NCBI GenBank assembly: GCA_902777015.1
Contig: CACYSA010000027.1
Span: 1-52,834, forward strand
Length of the DNA: 52,834 nt
DNA from: an uncultured Erysipelotrichaceae bacterium
Lineage (GTDB): Bacteria; Bacillota_I; Bacilli_A; RFN20; CAG-826
Direction: 5' to 3'
Shown here: positions 1 to 8,671 of the stretch, one piece after another
Numbering within the stretch: the first letter of the stretch is position 1
Layout of the letters: every line of letters begins with the position of its first letter
Translations under genes and position numbers: made by a program
The notes under the pieces: generated by a model
What the model was told of the DNA's origin: nothing
Databases searched by the model: none
What the model saw: only the letters and a program-made list of their open reading frames with translations

Positions 1-24
1 TTTTACCTATATTAATAGCAATAT

Positions 25-150
25 CTATAGTTTTTTTGTGTTATTTTTTGTCAAATTCATCTCCCAACTATAGAGGTATCCATCAACAAAGTCGATGTGT
101 GGGTCTTCTTTGACATTACGATAAATGTTTAAAGTATAACTACTTTCCAT
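25..150 (-). CDS. Short ORF in the toxin position after a Phd/YefM antitoxin
   Basis: A 41-codon ORF begins with ATG at 150, overlapping the last codons of the antitoxin gene (140-415), and ends at TAG 25-27. The overlap is the usual coupling geometry of an antitoxin-toxin pair, and this is where a RelE/YoeB or Doc toxin would be expected. It is far shorter than those toxins (80-130 residues). Its sequence, which includes YTLNIYRNVKEDPHIDFVDG, matches no toxin I recognise. It could be a truncated toxin remnant, an unrelated microprotein or chance. No function is assigned. Confidence 0.3.
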   Translation of the reverse strand: MESSYTLNIYRNVKEDPHIDFVDGYLYSWEMNLTKNNTKKL

Positions 151-415
151 ACTTCTTATTCATGCGATTAAAGAATTCACCACCGTCCATACCTTTAGCG
201 CCTTTTTCAATTTCATCAATTCCTTCGTTGATTAAAGCGGCTGCTTGAACCTTAGCGAACAATTCTTCAAAAAGAGCAATGCTCATCATGACAGCTTCTC
301 CATAACCGTTTCTAGTAATAACAATAGGAACTGGGCTTTCTTGGCATGTTTTCATTATATTGGCTGTATTCTTAAGTTCATTAACTGGTAGTACCTTTGG
401 TAATGCTTGCGTCAT
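140..415 (-). CDS. Phd/YefM-family antitoxin
   Basis: This 91-residue protein has the YefM/Phd layout: an N-terminal DNA-binding half (VLPVNELKNTANIMKTCQES, then PVPIVITRNGYGEAVMMS) and a charged, flexible C-terminus. The segment xPVxITRNGxGxAVxMS is the family signature. Such antitoxins neutralise a RelE/YoeB- or Doc-type toxin and autorepress their operon. No full-length toxin follows; only a 41-codon ORF overlaps the 3' end. It may be an orphan or a decayed module. The family call is confident; partner and function are not. Confidence 0.8.
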   Translation of the reverse strand: MTQALPKVLPVNELKNTANIMKTCQESPVPIVITRNGYGEAVMMSIALFEELFAKVQAAALINEGIDEIEKGAKGMDGGEFFNRMNKKYGK

Positions 416-444
416 AAACTAATCCTCTACTTTTTTATGGCTTT

Positions 445-472
445 ATTATACCATATTTATACCATATCTCAA
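445..472 (-). promoter_or_regulatory. Antitoxin promoter with overlapping direct repeats
   Basis: On the minus strand, TTGAGA (472-467), a 16-nt spacer and TATAAT (450-445) precede the antitoxin ATG by about 30 nt. The spacer and -10 contain two copies of ATATGGTATA, a plausible autoregulatory operator for a Phd/YefM antitoxin. The operator role is inference. Confidence 0.6.
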
Positions 473-538
473 TTGGAAGAATTATTGACTGACACGTTTT
501 ATTTTTGGCTTTGATAATGATCGTCTATCGATTGCATA

Positions 539-1294
539 CTATAGCGCAAGATCTTTCTTTTTAAAGACTATACCGCTTAGAGTAAATAATATCGTGGTGG
601 CAACAAATAAACACAAACCGATTAAAATAAGCCACGAAGACCTATCGATAATTAGTTGATAGTCAAACAAAGAGTAAATAGAAACATATTTCAAATTGGT
701 CAAGACGTTGATAAGAGGTTCATCTTCTAAATTAGGAATATTAGTGAACATATGGGCTAATGTATAAAGAAGATAGGACACTAATGGGAAACCAGTTCCT
801 AATAACGATGCATTCTTTTTAGAGTTAAAGAAAACACTAGCAAAGAAGCAAACAGAACCAATGGCTAATGTAATCAAAAAAGCAAAAACGTTTAATAAGA
901 AAGCATCCATGATGATGAGTGATAATGGTTTAACCCAAATCATAATGAATGACACCATCATTAGCAAAAGGTGCATCAAGAAGATAGAAATGACATAGAA
1001 AACTATCTTTGTGAAAATGATTTGGCTTCTTTTATAACCAGCGACCATGACCATGAATAAAGAGCCATCATCGACTTGAGAGACCACTAATCTGTTGGCG
1101 GTGCCAATAACAAAAATTAAAGGAATGATTGTGGCAAACATTGTATAAAACTGTTCCATAAGGAAAGCGCCTCTAGTTTTCATCGTACCACTCGCAAAAT
1201 AAATTAATATAAAAAGGATGTTTAAAGTTAAAGCGCAAATAATCCAAGTCTTAAACGATTCTTTTAAATCTTGTTTAAATATTTTAAATAGCAT
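539..1294 (-). CDS. ABC-2 type transporter permease
   Basis: This is an integral membrane protein of about 251 residues with six hydrophobic segments, the topology of ABC-2 exporter permeases. It pairs with the ATPase directly upstream (1284-2195, 11-nt overlap). The start at 1294 (MLFKIFKQDLKES) is preferred over ATG 1303 because AAAGGAG (1310-1304 on the minus strand) abuts the upper ATG but sits about 9 nt before the lower one. Together they form a drug, peptide or lipid exporter of unknown substrate. The adjacent AgrC/AgrA-like sensor system suggests a peptide or antimicrobial signal, which is inference. Confidence 0.8.
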   Translation of the reverse strand: MLFKIFKQDLKESFKTWIICALTLNILFILIYFASGTMKTRGAFLMEQFYTMFATIIPLIFVIGTANRLVVSQVDDGSLFMVMVAGYKRSQIIFTKIVFYVISIFLMHLLLMMVSFIMIWVKPLSLIIMDAFLLNVFAFLITLAIGSVCFFASVFFNSKKNASLLGTGFPLVSYLLYTLAHMFTNIPNLEDEPLINVLTNLKYVSIYSLFDYQLIIDRSSWLILIGLCLFVATTILFTLSGIVFKKKDLAL

Positions 1295-2195
1295 GGTTGT
1301 CATCTCCTTTGTTTTTTGAAGAATAGTAACTCATAAAAACTTCTTCTAAAGTCTTTTTGACTTCGATTAATTTAATAACTTCATATTTGTTAATGCCTTT
1401 TAAGAAATCATCAACATCGTGGCGGATAATTGTGATTCTTACTGCATTGCCTTCGACAATCACATTATCTTTATTCTTTGCATATTTTTTAGCGGTTTTT
1501 TCATCTTTGAAGGTAATTTCAAATGTTTCTTCTTCCCCATCAAATATTTCTTTTAAATCGAAGATAGAAACGATGTTTCCAGCGCGGATAATCGCTACCC
1601 TGTCGCACGTTTTTTCAATTTCATTAAACATATGTGAGGACATTAAGATAGTTTTTCCTTTTTCTTTTTCCTTCTTTATAAGACGGACAAATTTATCTTG
1701 CATAAGAGGATCTAATCCACTTGTGGGTTCATCAAGTATCAAGGTATCTGGATCATGCATAAAAGCACATATGATACCGAGTTTTTGTTTCATGCCCTTA
1801 GACATCCTTTTGACTTTAGTGTGAAGGTTTTTTAATTCAAAATATTCGATTAATTCATTTTGTAAAGTTAGGTCATTAACATTTCTTAATTCAGCATTCC
1901 ATTTCAAAACTTCATAGCCATTCATCGAAGAAGGAAAGTTGATTTCTCCTGGCAAATAACCAATGTTAGCGTTAGTTAAATGATGACCTTTCCAGGTGTT
2001 AACATTATCGATAGTAATTTGTCCACTATCGGCCTTAATAAATCCAAGGAGTGTTCTAATTGTAGTGGTTTTACCTGCGCCATTAGGACCAAGATAGCCA
2101 AACACTTCACCTTTTTTAACTTCAAAATTGATGTTAAATATTCCACGTCCTTGTCCATAATCTTTACTGACGTTATCTATTTTGATATATCCCAT
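1284..2195 (-). CDS. ABC exporter ATP-binding protein
   Basis: A 303-residue ATPase with Walker A GYLGPNGAGKTTT near residue 33, signature SKGMKQK near 133, Walker B TLILDEPTSGLDP, and the H-loop in MSSHM. The C-terminal 90 residues form the accessory domain common in ABC-2 exporter ATPases (CcmA/NatA type). Start ATG 2195 has a good ribosome site, GGAGG, 6 nt upstream. It forms a two-gene operon with the permease, preceded by LytTR-like direct repeats at 2254-2283. Confidence 0.92.
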   Translation of the reverse strand: MGYIKIDNVSKDYGQGRGIFNINFEVKKGEVFGYLGPNGAGKTTTIRTLLGFIKADSGQITIDNVNTWKGHHLTNANIGYLPGEINFPSSMNGYEVLKWNAELRNVNDLTLQNELIEYFELKNLHTKVKRMSKGMKQKLGIICAFMHDPDTLILDEPTSGLDPLMQDKFVRLIKKEKEKGKTILMSSHMFNEIEKTCDRVAIIRAGNIVSIFDLKEIFDGEEETFEITFKDEKTAKKYAKNKDNVIVEGNAVRITIIRHDVDDFLKGINKYEVIKLIEVKKTLEEVFMSYYSSKNKGDDNHAI

Positions 2196-2253
2196 ATAAA
2201 GCCTCCATTAAATGAACATTTATATTTTTAATACTTAAAAATACCAAATCAAA

Positions 2254-2283
2254 TATTTGGCATATCTATACACTTTTTTGACA
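2254..2283 (-). promoter_or_regulatory. Putative LytTR-binding direct repeat upstream of the ABC operon
   Basis: On the minus strand, TGTCAAAAA (2283-2275) is followed by TGCCAAATA (2262-2254). Repeat starts are 21 bp apart (9-bp repeat plus 12-bp spacer), the geometry used by LytTR regulators. The same pair in the opposite order lies upstream of the lipoprotein-GH3 operon at 8440-8469. A LytTR regulator is encoded at 3649-4365. That it binds here is inference. Confidence 0.5.
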
Positions 2284-2305
2284 TAAAAAATGACCTTGAG
2301 GTCAT
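2284..2305 (-). terminator. Intrinsic terminator after the histidine kinase gene
   Basis: The hairpin ATGACC-TCAA-GGTCAT on the minus strand is followed by a T run (the A tract at 2284-2290). It ends the response regulator-kinase transcript before the ABC operon promoter. Confidence 0.75.
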
Positions 2306-2324
2306 GTTTTTAAAGTTATTAATA

Positions 2325-3656
2325 TTACTCCGGAATTGTGATTTGGAGTCTAAAAATGTCTTTATCTGTTTCAAACGTTAAAGCGCCACCATATTTCTCG
2401 GTAACATTTTTAATACTCTTAAAACCAAAACCATGTTCTTTTTTATCTTTTTTGCTTGTTAAAGGCACACCATCTTCTATCTTAATTTCATTATTAAAGT
2501 AGTTATAGATGCTCAAAATCGATAAACCATGATTACATGTAATATTTAAAGAGATGATTCTTTTATCTTTTTGTTTGATTTTCATCACCGCTTCAATAGC
2601 GTTATCTAAGATATTTGCGAGCATCGTATATAGTTCAACGTTATCAACTTTCTCAAATGCTTTAGGATCAACCGCACACGACAATTTGATTTCATGCTTA
2701 ACACAGTACTGCCACTTCTCCGAAAGAATAATGTTCATCACATTGTTATCAGTGATAATAACGGACTCGTAGTTAGAAATTGTGCTTGATAATTCATTTA
2801 ATAGCTTTTCAGCGTCTGGTCCGCCTCTTTTTAATATTTCCACTTGGTGTTTTAAGTCGTGGGCTTTAACGTGCATTAATTCCGCATTTGCTTTAGCAAA
2901 CTTATATTGTTCTGATTGTTTGTTAAGCATCGATTTAATTAACTCATTATTACTCTTTAAGATGATTTGTTGTTGGGTGTAGTAATTTAACACCATGATC
3001 AAAGTGAGAACGATGATATTAGAAATAAGCACGAATGAATACTGGAGCATGTGCTCATCAGAAATTGTTTCCGCAAATGAGATGAGCATTGTATTAAGAA
3101 TAATAACGATAGCCAAGATAATAAATGTCGGTAATTCTAAAGTATAAAAATATTGTTTCTTGTCTTTTCTAATAAGCAAAACAACACTGACGAAGAATAA
3201 GATAAAGATAGCAAAATATAAGACGAAATTAAGCAATGTTTGTTGATTAATACGAATCAAGAATAAGCCTGGATTAATAAAATTAAATATCAACGAATAG
3301 GTGCAGAAGAATATTTCTCTAGCAGCGTAGCCTAAAGAGACAATTGAACCTAATTCATAAATTGATGTTTTAAAACAAAAATGGAAACCAGCGGCGAGCA
3401 AAAGGAATATTAATATCTTCATTATTCCACTTAAAATACTCACAAGCGTGCGATCAAATCTAGCAGTTTTATATATTTCATTTAATCCAAAGTTCAAACT
3501 GATAGTAATACCTAAAACAACAAGAATAACGACTGCGATTTTTAAATAACACAGTTTCTTTCTCGGTTTAGTAAATAAGAACGCTAAAATGAAAACTGAT
3601 AGTTCTAACACTATTAGCGAGGATCTAAATATTAAAAACCACAAAATGTCATTCAT
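2325..3656 (-). CDS. AgrC-like GHKL sensor histidine kinase
   Basis: This 443-residue protein has seven or so hydrophobic helices over residues 5-225, a short coiled coil, then a GHKL kinase core. The phospho-acceptor lies in AHDLKHQ (His about 266), the N-box in ANILDNAIEA (about 340-350) and the G-box in HGFGFKSIKNV. This is the AgrC/ComD/BlpH architecture, which senses peptides or small molecules in the membrane. The ATG overlaps the end of the response regulator gene by 8 nt, so the two are translationally coupled. No AgrD-like or GG-leader peptide gene is visible nearby. Confidence 0.88.
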   Translation of the reverse strand: MNDILWFLIFRSSLIVLELSVFILAFLFTKPRKKLCYLKIAVVILVVLGITISLNFGLNEIYKTARFDRTLVSILSGIMKILIFLLLAAGFHFCFKTSIYELGSIVSLGYAAREIFFCTYSLIFNFINPGLFLIRINQQTLLNFVLYFAIFILFFVSVVLLIRKDKKQYFYTLELPTFIILAIVIILNTMLISFAETISDEHMLQYSFVLISNIIVLTLIMVLNYYTQQQIILKSNNELIKSMLNKQSEQYKFAKANAELMHVKAHDLKHQVEILKRGGPDAEKLLNELSSTISNYESVIITDNNVMNIILSEKWQYCVKHEIKLSCAVDPKAFEKVDNVELYTMLANILDNAIEAVMKIKQKDKRIISLNITCNHGLSILSIYNYFNNEIKIEDGVPLTSKKDKKEHGFGFKSIKNVTEKYGGALTFETDKDIFRLQITIPE

Positions 3657-4365
3657 TGTTTAATAAATATGTGGAGAAATCTTTCATAAAGTCTTTTTTG
3701 TATTTTGCGGTAATTTTAAACATTTCTCCGTTTTTTAAAATTACATCATCTTTCTTAATTTCTTCTAAGTACTGGAAGTTAATAATGCAATAGCTTGAGC
3801 AGCAAGAGAAGATATTGGATAAAGCTTTAGCCATTGTGTTGATATTACCACGTGTCACGTAAACATTATCTTTAGTGTGAATATTTAAATAGTGTTTATA
3901 GATGTCGATATAGACAATATCTTTTTCAACAACTTTGATAATTGAACCTTGGCATTTGAATGAATGGATTTTAGAGCCATTAGTGTTTAATGTTTTTAAA
4001 AACGCCATCATCTTTAACGCAAAGTCTTCATATATTAATGGTTTAAGCAAATAATTAAGCGCTCTAACTTCATAACCATTAATCGCGTAATTTAATGTCT
4101 TCGTTAAAAAGATAATAGCAATCTTTGGATATTTTTCTCTAATGATTTTAGAAACATCGAAACCATTTATTTCATGTGGCATAATGATGTCTAAGATGGC
4201 TAAATCGTAGTCACTTAAATCATGTTCTAAATACTTATTTGGATCGTTTTCAACGAAATATTCAAACTCAATGTTGTTTTCATTAAAAAATCTATTTAAA
4301 GCATTAACTGTTTTTTCTTGTTCTAAAAGCTCATCTTCTAGAATGGCTATTTTTACTTTTTTCAT
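3649..4365 (-). CDS. LytTR-family response regulator (AgrA/ComE-like)
   Basis: About 238 residues: receiver domain (1-125; acidic pocket ILEDE, phospho-Asp about 59 in LAILDIIMP, Lys in FLTKT), then a LytTR DNA-binding domain (about 135-238). The upstream frame extends one TTG codon, but ATG 4365 is the sensible start. A consensus promoter ends 8 nt before that ATG, implying a nearly leaderless mRNA. The operon partner is the AgrC-like kinase. Likely targets are the LytTR-spaced repeats at 2254-2283 and 8440-8469, so it may control the exporter and the lipoprotein-GH3 operon. Confidence 0.9.
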   Translation of the reverse strand: MKKVKIAILEDELLEQEKTVNALNRFFNENNIEFEYFVENDPNKYLEHDLSDYDLAILDIIMPHEINGFDVSKIIREKYPKIAIIFLTKTLNYAINGYEVRALNYLLKPLIYEDFALKMMAFLKTLNTNGSKIHSFKCQGSIIKVVEKDIVYIDIYKHYLNIHTKDNVYVTRGNINTMAKALSNIFSCCSSYCIINFQYLEEIKKDDVILKNGEMFKITAKYKKDFMKDFSTYLLNNE

Positions 4366-4373
4366 CAATTGTT

Positions 4374-4403
4374 ATTTTAAATTAAGATATAAAATAATGT
4401 CAA
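4374..4403 (-). promoter_or_regulatory. Promoter of the two-component operon (near-leaderless)
   Basis: TTGACA (4403-4398), 18-nt spacer, TAAAAT (4379-4374) on the minus strand. Only 8 nt separate the -10 from ATG 4365, leaving a 5' leader of about 2 nt and no ribosome-binding site. Confidence 0.65.
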
Positions 4404-4418
4404 ACTGATGAAAATAGA

Positions 4419-4440
4419 GAGGGCCCCATAAAGAGGCCCA
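4419..4440 (-). terminator. Probable terminator after the first GH3 gene
   Basis: GGGCC/GGCCC stem with an 8-9 nt loop at 4421-4439, followed on the minus strand by TCTCTATTTTC. The T tract is weak, so efficiency is uncertain. Confidence 0.45.
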
Positions 4441-4455
4441 TTAATCTATATGAAT

Positions 4456-7287
4456 TTATTCAGCTTCCTTTTTAGCCTTTTTGCCATTAATGAGGCTGAT
4501 GACAAAGATTGTACCTAACGCAATTGTGCCAGTCCACACTAAGCAATCAACTGTCCAAAGTATTGGTCTCCATGGCAAGACACTGACTTTTGATTTAGTT
4601 TTCTCACCACTATCAGAAACTTTATAGCCTTCATTGACTGCCCATGATTTGGTAATGCCGTACACAATATGTTTTGCTGCTTGATGGACATAATATTGGA
4701 CATTTTTATCGTCCTTATATTCCGCTAATGACCAATATGAACTATTAGTGTTAAGCCACATATCAGTACCAGCCCATAAGCCAGAAATCATATCTTGATA
4801 GAACATTGCTGGAACACTAGCTTGGTCTGTAATGGAGAATCCTTCAAAACCCCATTCATCTCTTAATAATGTGGTCATCATACCCTTATTAGCGCCGCAC
4901 CATCTTGCACCAACACGATTCATCGCTACCATTAAGGCATTAGATTTGCCCTCAACGATCGCGCCTTTAAAGCCTTTAGTGAAGATTTCTCTAATGGCTT
5001 GTTCATTAGCGAAAATTGCAGCACCATAACGGTTAGTTTCTTGATCATTAAGCGCAAAGTGTTTGACATAGGTAATAACACCTTTGCTACGTAGACCTTT
5101 GATTTCGTGAGCGGCAATCTTATAAGAAAGAATTGGATCTTCTGAGAAATATTCAAAGTTTCTACCAGAATATGGTGAACGGTGAATGTTAGCGCCTGGT
5201 CCATAAACACCAGCGACATCCGCGGTAATGGAGTCTTCACCAAATAAGACACCTAATTCTTCAATCATTTCTTTGTTCCATGTTGAGGCCATCACAACTT
5301 CTGCTGGCCAAGCCATACATGAGACACCACCAACAAGAGAACCAGAGATGCCACTTGGGCCATCTTTATCAGTTGTGGCAGGTAAACCAATCTTATCTAA
5401 TTGTTGTGTTGAGTAACCACCAATTCTGATAAGTTTAGTCATTTGGTTATAAGATAATTGGTTAATTAAATCATCCCATTTAGAATCATCATATTTGGCA
5501 TCAATTAAATCGACTGCTTTATATGATGTAGCGGTGCTTCCAGTCACATAATTGAAAGCATCAATTGCCGCATCATCACTAGTGTCGTTAGCAATTTTAT
5601 AGAATTCTAAATCTGCTAATAACGCTTCTGGAGCAGCCCAACTACCATTTTTGAAAAGTGTTGGGAAAGTAGCATTCCAATCATGACGTGATAAGTAGTT
5701 AAATGATTCGTAATGATTAACATCTGCTTCGTCTAAAGTGTTAGTAATTTGCTTACCGGTAACGCTAGAAGTGCGATATGTTGTAGCGTCGACACTAGGA
5801 TTATTAAACGCTAATTTTGCAAGAGCAGAATTACCATTATAATCCATACCGTTTGCGGTATTTTTGCCTTTTGCCGCTAAGATGTTATTTAATGCATCAT
5901 GGGCATTTTCGCCTGCTGAGAAGTAGAAATCACCAGCGTTTAATACGTATGTCTTATTATTTTTATAATCATAAGATGTGAGATCTTCTTTTAAGACATT
6001 AACTTTAATAGTTTCTTCAGCTTGTGGCGCTAAAGAGGAAGTTTTACCGAATTCGATTAATTCGATAGAACTTGTCTCCACTCCACCAGCGGTATATGGT
6101 TTTTGAACATAGAATTCTACGACATCTTTGTCTGAAACTTCACCGACGTTTTTCACTGTAACTGATAAGTCAAATGATTTACCATCAGCGCTATTTTCAA
6201 CTTTGAAATCGCTCCATTCAAATGTTGTATAACTTTCACCATAACCAAATGGGAATTGGACTTGTTCTTCATATTTGAAACCTGTTGTATTTCCTAAAAC
6301 AACGTCTTCATATCTTGTTTCATAATAGCGGTATCCGACATAAATACCTTCAGCGAATACGATATAATTTGTACCATTTTTCACTGAACTATTAGTGAAT
6401 GATGCACTTGCCATATTGGCGAATGATGGAGCGCTTGTGGAATCATATGCATAAGTATCCACTAAGCGACCACTTGGATTGTAAGTACCATTTAATACTT
6501 TCGGAATGGCTCTAATACCTTCTTGACCAACACCACCAACCCAGATGGCGCCTTTAACATTAGCGTATTTGCTATCTTCTAGGAAGCCTAACTCCATTGG
6601 GTTATTAGTGTTTAAAATAAGAATAACTTTTTGATATTTAGAACAAGCTAGATCCAACATGTCTTTTTCATTAGAGTCTAATTGTAAATAACGAACACCT
6701 GTTGATAAAGGAGTGACTGGTAAATCAGCGCTTTCTCCTCCACTTCTTCCAATAACGACAACACCAACATCATCATCTAAAGATTTTTTAACATCATCTG
6801 TATAGACAGATTGTGGTACTTCATTAACCGCAAAGGTACCATGACCAGCGGTATCTGGTGTTTTCTTTCTATAGCCCGCTCCTGGGCCAGATTTATAGAA
6901 ATCCCAAAGTGTTTTGTTAACTTGGAAATCCGCTTCTTCAAAAGCTTCTTTCAAATTGAGCGCTAAAGAGGTATCGATAGCGCCTGAACCACTACCACCA
7001 TAGACAAAGTCCACACTATTTTGACCAAACAAAGAGACTTTTCTTTCGTGCTTTGATAATGGTAAGGCGTTATCTTCATTCTTCAATAAGACGATACCTT
7101 CAGCAACGACATCTTCGCAGAGTTGTTTAGCGCTTCCACTCGCGCTATAGTCACTCTTTGAAAAATAGACATCTAATAAACTTTCATAATTGAAGGCAAT
7201 GCTTGTTCCGACAATGAGACCGACTGATAAAACAGCTAATGCTCCAAAAGTGATACTAGTTGCTAATATTTTGCCTTTTTTTGCCAT
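4456..7287 (-). CDS. Membrane-anchored GH3 beta-glycosidase with inverted domain order
   Basis: A 943-residue glycoside hydrolase family 3 enzyme. In order: N-terminal membrane anchor (8-32), the GH3 C-terminal domain (about 55-290, starting EGIVLLKNEDNALPL), an Fn3-like domain (about 360-470; VKNVGEVSDKDVVEFYVQKP), then the TIM-barrel GH3 domain (about 600-880; KHFALNDQETNR, nucleophile Asp about 821 in GFSITDQAS), and a C-terminal membrane helix (about 907-932) ending in Lys/Glu. Canonical GH3 enzymes have the barrel first; reversed order is known in some rumen Firmicutes enzymes. It probably removes beta-linked sugars outside the cell at the membrane. The gene starts 31 nt after the duplicated-module lipoprotein gene. 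Substrate is not predictable. Confidence 0.9.
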   Translation of the reverse strand: MAKKGKILATSITFGALAVLSVGLIVGTSIAFNYESLLDVYFSKSDYSASGSAKQLCEDVVAEGIVLLKNEDNALPLSKHERKVSLFGQNSVDFVYGGSGSGAIDTSLALNLKEAFEEADFQVNKTLWDFYKSGPGAGYRKKTPDTAGHGTFAVNEVPQSVYTDDVKKSLDDDVGVVVIGRSGGESADLPVTPLSTGVRYLQLDSNEKDMLDLACSKYQKVILILNTNNPMELGFLEDSKYANVKGAIWVGGVGQEGIRAIPKVLNGTYNPSGRLVDTYAYDSTSAPSFANMASASFTNSSVKNGTNYIVFAEGIYVGYRYYETRYEDVVLGNTTGFKYEEQVQFPFGYGESYTTFEWSDFKVENSADGKSFDLSVTVKNVGEVSDKDVVEFYVQKPYTAGGVETSSIELIEFGKTSSLAPQAEETIKVNVLKEDLTSYDYKNNKTYVLNAGDFYFSAGENAHDALNNILAAKGKNTANGMDYNGNSALAKLAFNNPSVDATTYRTSSVTGKQITNTLDEADVNHYESFNYLSRHDWNATFPTLFKNGSWAAPEALLADLEFYKIANDTSDDAAIDAFNYVTGSTATSYKAVDLIDAKYDDSKWDDLINQLSYNQMTKLIRIGGYSTQQLDKIGLPATTDKDGPSGISGSLVGGVSCMAWPAEVVMASTWNKEMIEELGVLFGEDSITADVAGVYGPGANIHRSPYSGRNFEYFSEDPILSYKIAAHEIKGLRSKGVITYVKHFALNDQETNRYGAAIFANEQAIREIFTKGFKGAIVEGKSNALMVAMNRVGARWCGANKGMMTTLLRDEWGFEGFSITDQASVPAMFYQDMISGLWAGTDMWLNTNSSYWSLAEYKDDKNVQYYVHQAAKHIVYGITKSWAVNEGYKVSDSGEKTKSKVSVLPWRPILWTVDCLVWTGTIALGTIFVISLINGKKAKKEAE

Positions 7288-7318
7288 AACATTTACCTTT
7301 TAAATCTTTAATTGATAA

Positions 7319-8377
7319 TTAAGCGTTTGGATCTTCTAATTCTAAAGCGTTATTGACATCGTTTGTGTACACTGTCACTTCTTCGCCATAAGCTTTAACG
7401 ACATCTTCTTTGCTATTGGCATAAACTTTTTCACCTTCGCCAGAGGCTGGTAATTCGGTTGGATAAGTTTGTGTGCTTAAAGCAGTATTGATAGCGATAT
7501 TGAAGCCACCTGCTTTAGAATAAGAATTTAAGTTAACATCAGCGGCTTTAGAAAGTGTATATGGAGTGTAACCATCTTCTGATTGACCATATTTACCTTC
7601 GCCATATGTATTGACAACAGTGGTACCTAAAACCATGCTGTAACCGAATGTAATTTCTGTTCCAAAAGCGGAATAAGAATTATCTTCAAAAATATGTAAA
7701 TGAGTCACGCTATATTTTTCACCGACACTAGCTTTTTCAATATTGGATGTTGTTTGAACTTGCTTAATGCTTTTGTGTAAAACTGTTTTGACATCACCAG
7801 AGGCAGCCTCAATAACTGCTTTTTCACTATTTTCACTATTTGGATCTTCAAAAGACAATGTGTTCTTTTCTGTATAGATAACAGTGCCTAAACCATAAGC
7901 TTTAATTACATCATCTTTATTATTGGCGTAGATTTTTTCACCTTCACCAGATGCTGGTAATTCTGTTGGATATGTTTGCTTGCTATCAGCGGTGTTGATG
8001 CAAATGTTGAAGCCACCAGCTTTAGAGAATGAGCTTAAGACAACTTCAGAGGCTTTGTTGAGTGTGTATTTGTTAACACCATCAACTGCTTCACCTTTTT
8101 CGTATGTGCCATATGCGACAGATACTTGTGTGCCTAGATTCATGCTGTAGCCATAAGTGACTTGTGTAGAAACGAATTCATAGATGTTGTTATCATAGAA
8201 ATTCACTTCATAGGCTTTGAAATAGCTCATTTGGCTTTCAACGACTTCCCCAAGAACGAATGTTTCATTAGGACGGTCATCATATTTTGGTTGTGGTTCT
8301 TTTTTCTCACCGTTACATGCAGACAAGATTAAACCTGTAGCAACAAGAGAAGCGACGCTTAAAACGATTTTTTTCAT
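7319..8377 (-). CDS. Lipoprotein with two tandem ~130-residue modules
   Basis: A 352-residue secreted lipoprotein with lipobox LSAC (Cys21). It holds two homologous modules, about residues 52-178 and 222-350, each with a (Y/F)GYSMxLGT block, SKAGGFNIxINTA and TQTYPTELPASGEGEK-like segments ending in VIKAYG/VVKAYG. I do not recognise the module; it has no obvious catalytic residues and looks like a beta-rich binding domain. It is first in the operon with the GH3 enzyme and is well placed to present a glycan to it (inference). Ribosome site AAAGGAG precedes the ATG. LytTR-like repeats lie about 65 bp upstream. Confidence 0.75.
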   Translation of the reverse strand: MKKIVLSVASLVATGLILSACNGEKKEPQPKYDDRPNETFVLGEVVESQMSYFKAYEVNFYDNNIYEFVSTQVTYGYSMNLGTQVSVAYGTYEKGEAVDGVNKYTLNKASEVVLSSFSKAGGFNICINTADSKQTYPTELPASGEGEKIYANNKDDVIKAYGLGTVIYTEKNTLSFEDPNSENSEKAVIEAASGDVKTVLHKSIKQVQTTSNIEKASVGEKYSVTHLHIFEDNSYSAFGTEITFGYSMVLGTTVVNTYGEGKYGQSEDGYTPYTLSKAADVNLNSYSKAGGFNIAINTALSTQTYPTELPASGEGEKVYANSKEDVVKAYGEEVTVYTNDVNNALELEDPNA

Positions 8378-8439
8378 AGTAATCTCCTTTTAATCTTTTA
8401 AACGCCTTTAATTTATATAAGGAAAAATAATAATTCTAC

Positions 8440-8469
8440 TTTTTGACATATACACCACTTTTTCTGGCA
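8440..8469 (-). promoter_or_regulatory. Putative LytTR-binding direct repeat upstream of the lipoprotein-GH3 operon
   Basis: Minus strand TGCCAGAAA (8469-8461) and TGTCAAAAA (8448-8440), again with starts 21 bp apart. A TATAAAT-containing -10-like stretch follows about 22 nt downstream. This matches the repeat pair before the ABC operon in sequence and spacing. Confidence 0.5.
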
Positions 8470-8487
8470 CAAATAAAGAAAACAATA

Positions 8488-8512
8488 TAAAAAATCCTGA
8501 TTTAACTCAGGA
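8488..8512 (-). terminator. Terminator after tRNA-Ala
   Basis: The hairpin TCCTGA-GTTAAA-TCAGGA on the minus strand is followed by TTTTTTAT. It lies 15 nt after the tRNA 3' end. Confidence 0.8.
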
Positions 8513-8526
8513 CAATTTTACTGTTT

Positions 8527-8602
8527 TGGTGGATCCGACGAGGATCGAACTCGCTACCTCCTCCATGCCATGGAGGCGCTCTCCCAGGTGAGCTACGGAC
8601 CC
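8527..8602 (-). tRNA. tRNA-Ala (GGC)
   Basis: A 76-nt cloverleaf with encoded CCA. The acceptor stem GGGTCCG/CGGATCC contains the G3-U70 wobble that is the alanine identity element. Anticodon stem CCTCC/GGAGG carries loop ATGGCAT with anticodon GGC. The T arm (GTTCGATCC) is canonical. Confidence 0.97.
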
Positions 8603-8639
8603 ACAGTGCGATATTACAACAATTTTTTATTAATAATTG

Positions 8640-8671
8640 AGAATAAAAGAAAAAGGTGAATAATCACCTTT
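8640..8671 (-). terminator. Terminator after the HTH-acetyltransferase gene
   Basis: AAAGGTGA-TTAT-TCACCTTT on the minus strand followed by TTCTTTTATT. The remaining 115 nt up to the gene hold one more small dyad (ACCCC/GGGGT at 8731-8746) without a T tract and nothing else I can identify. Confidence 0.75.
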
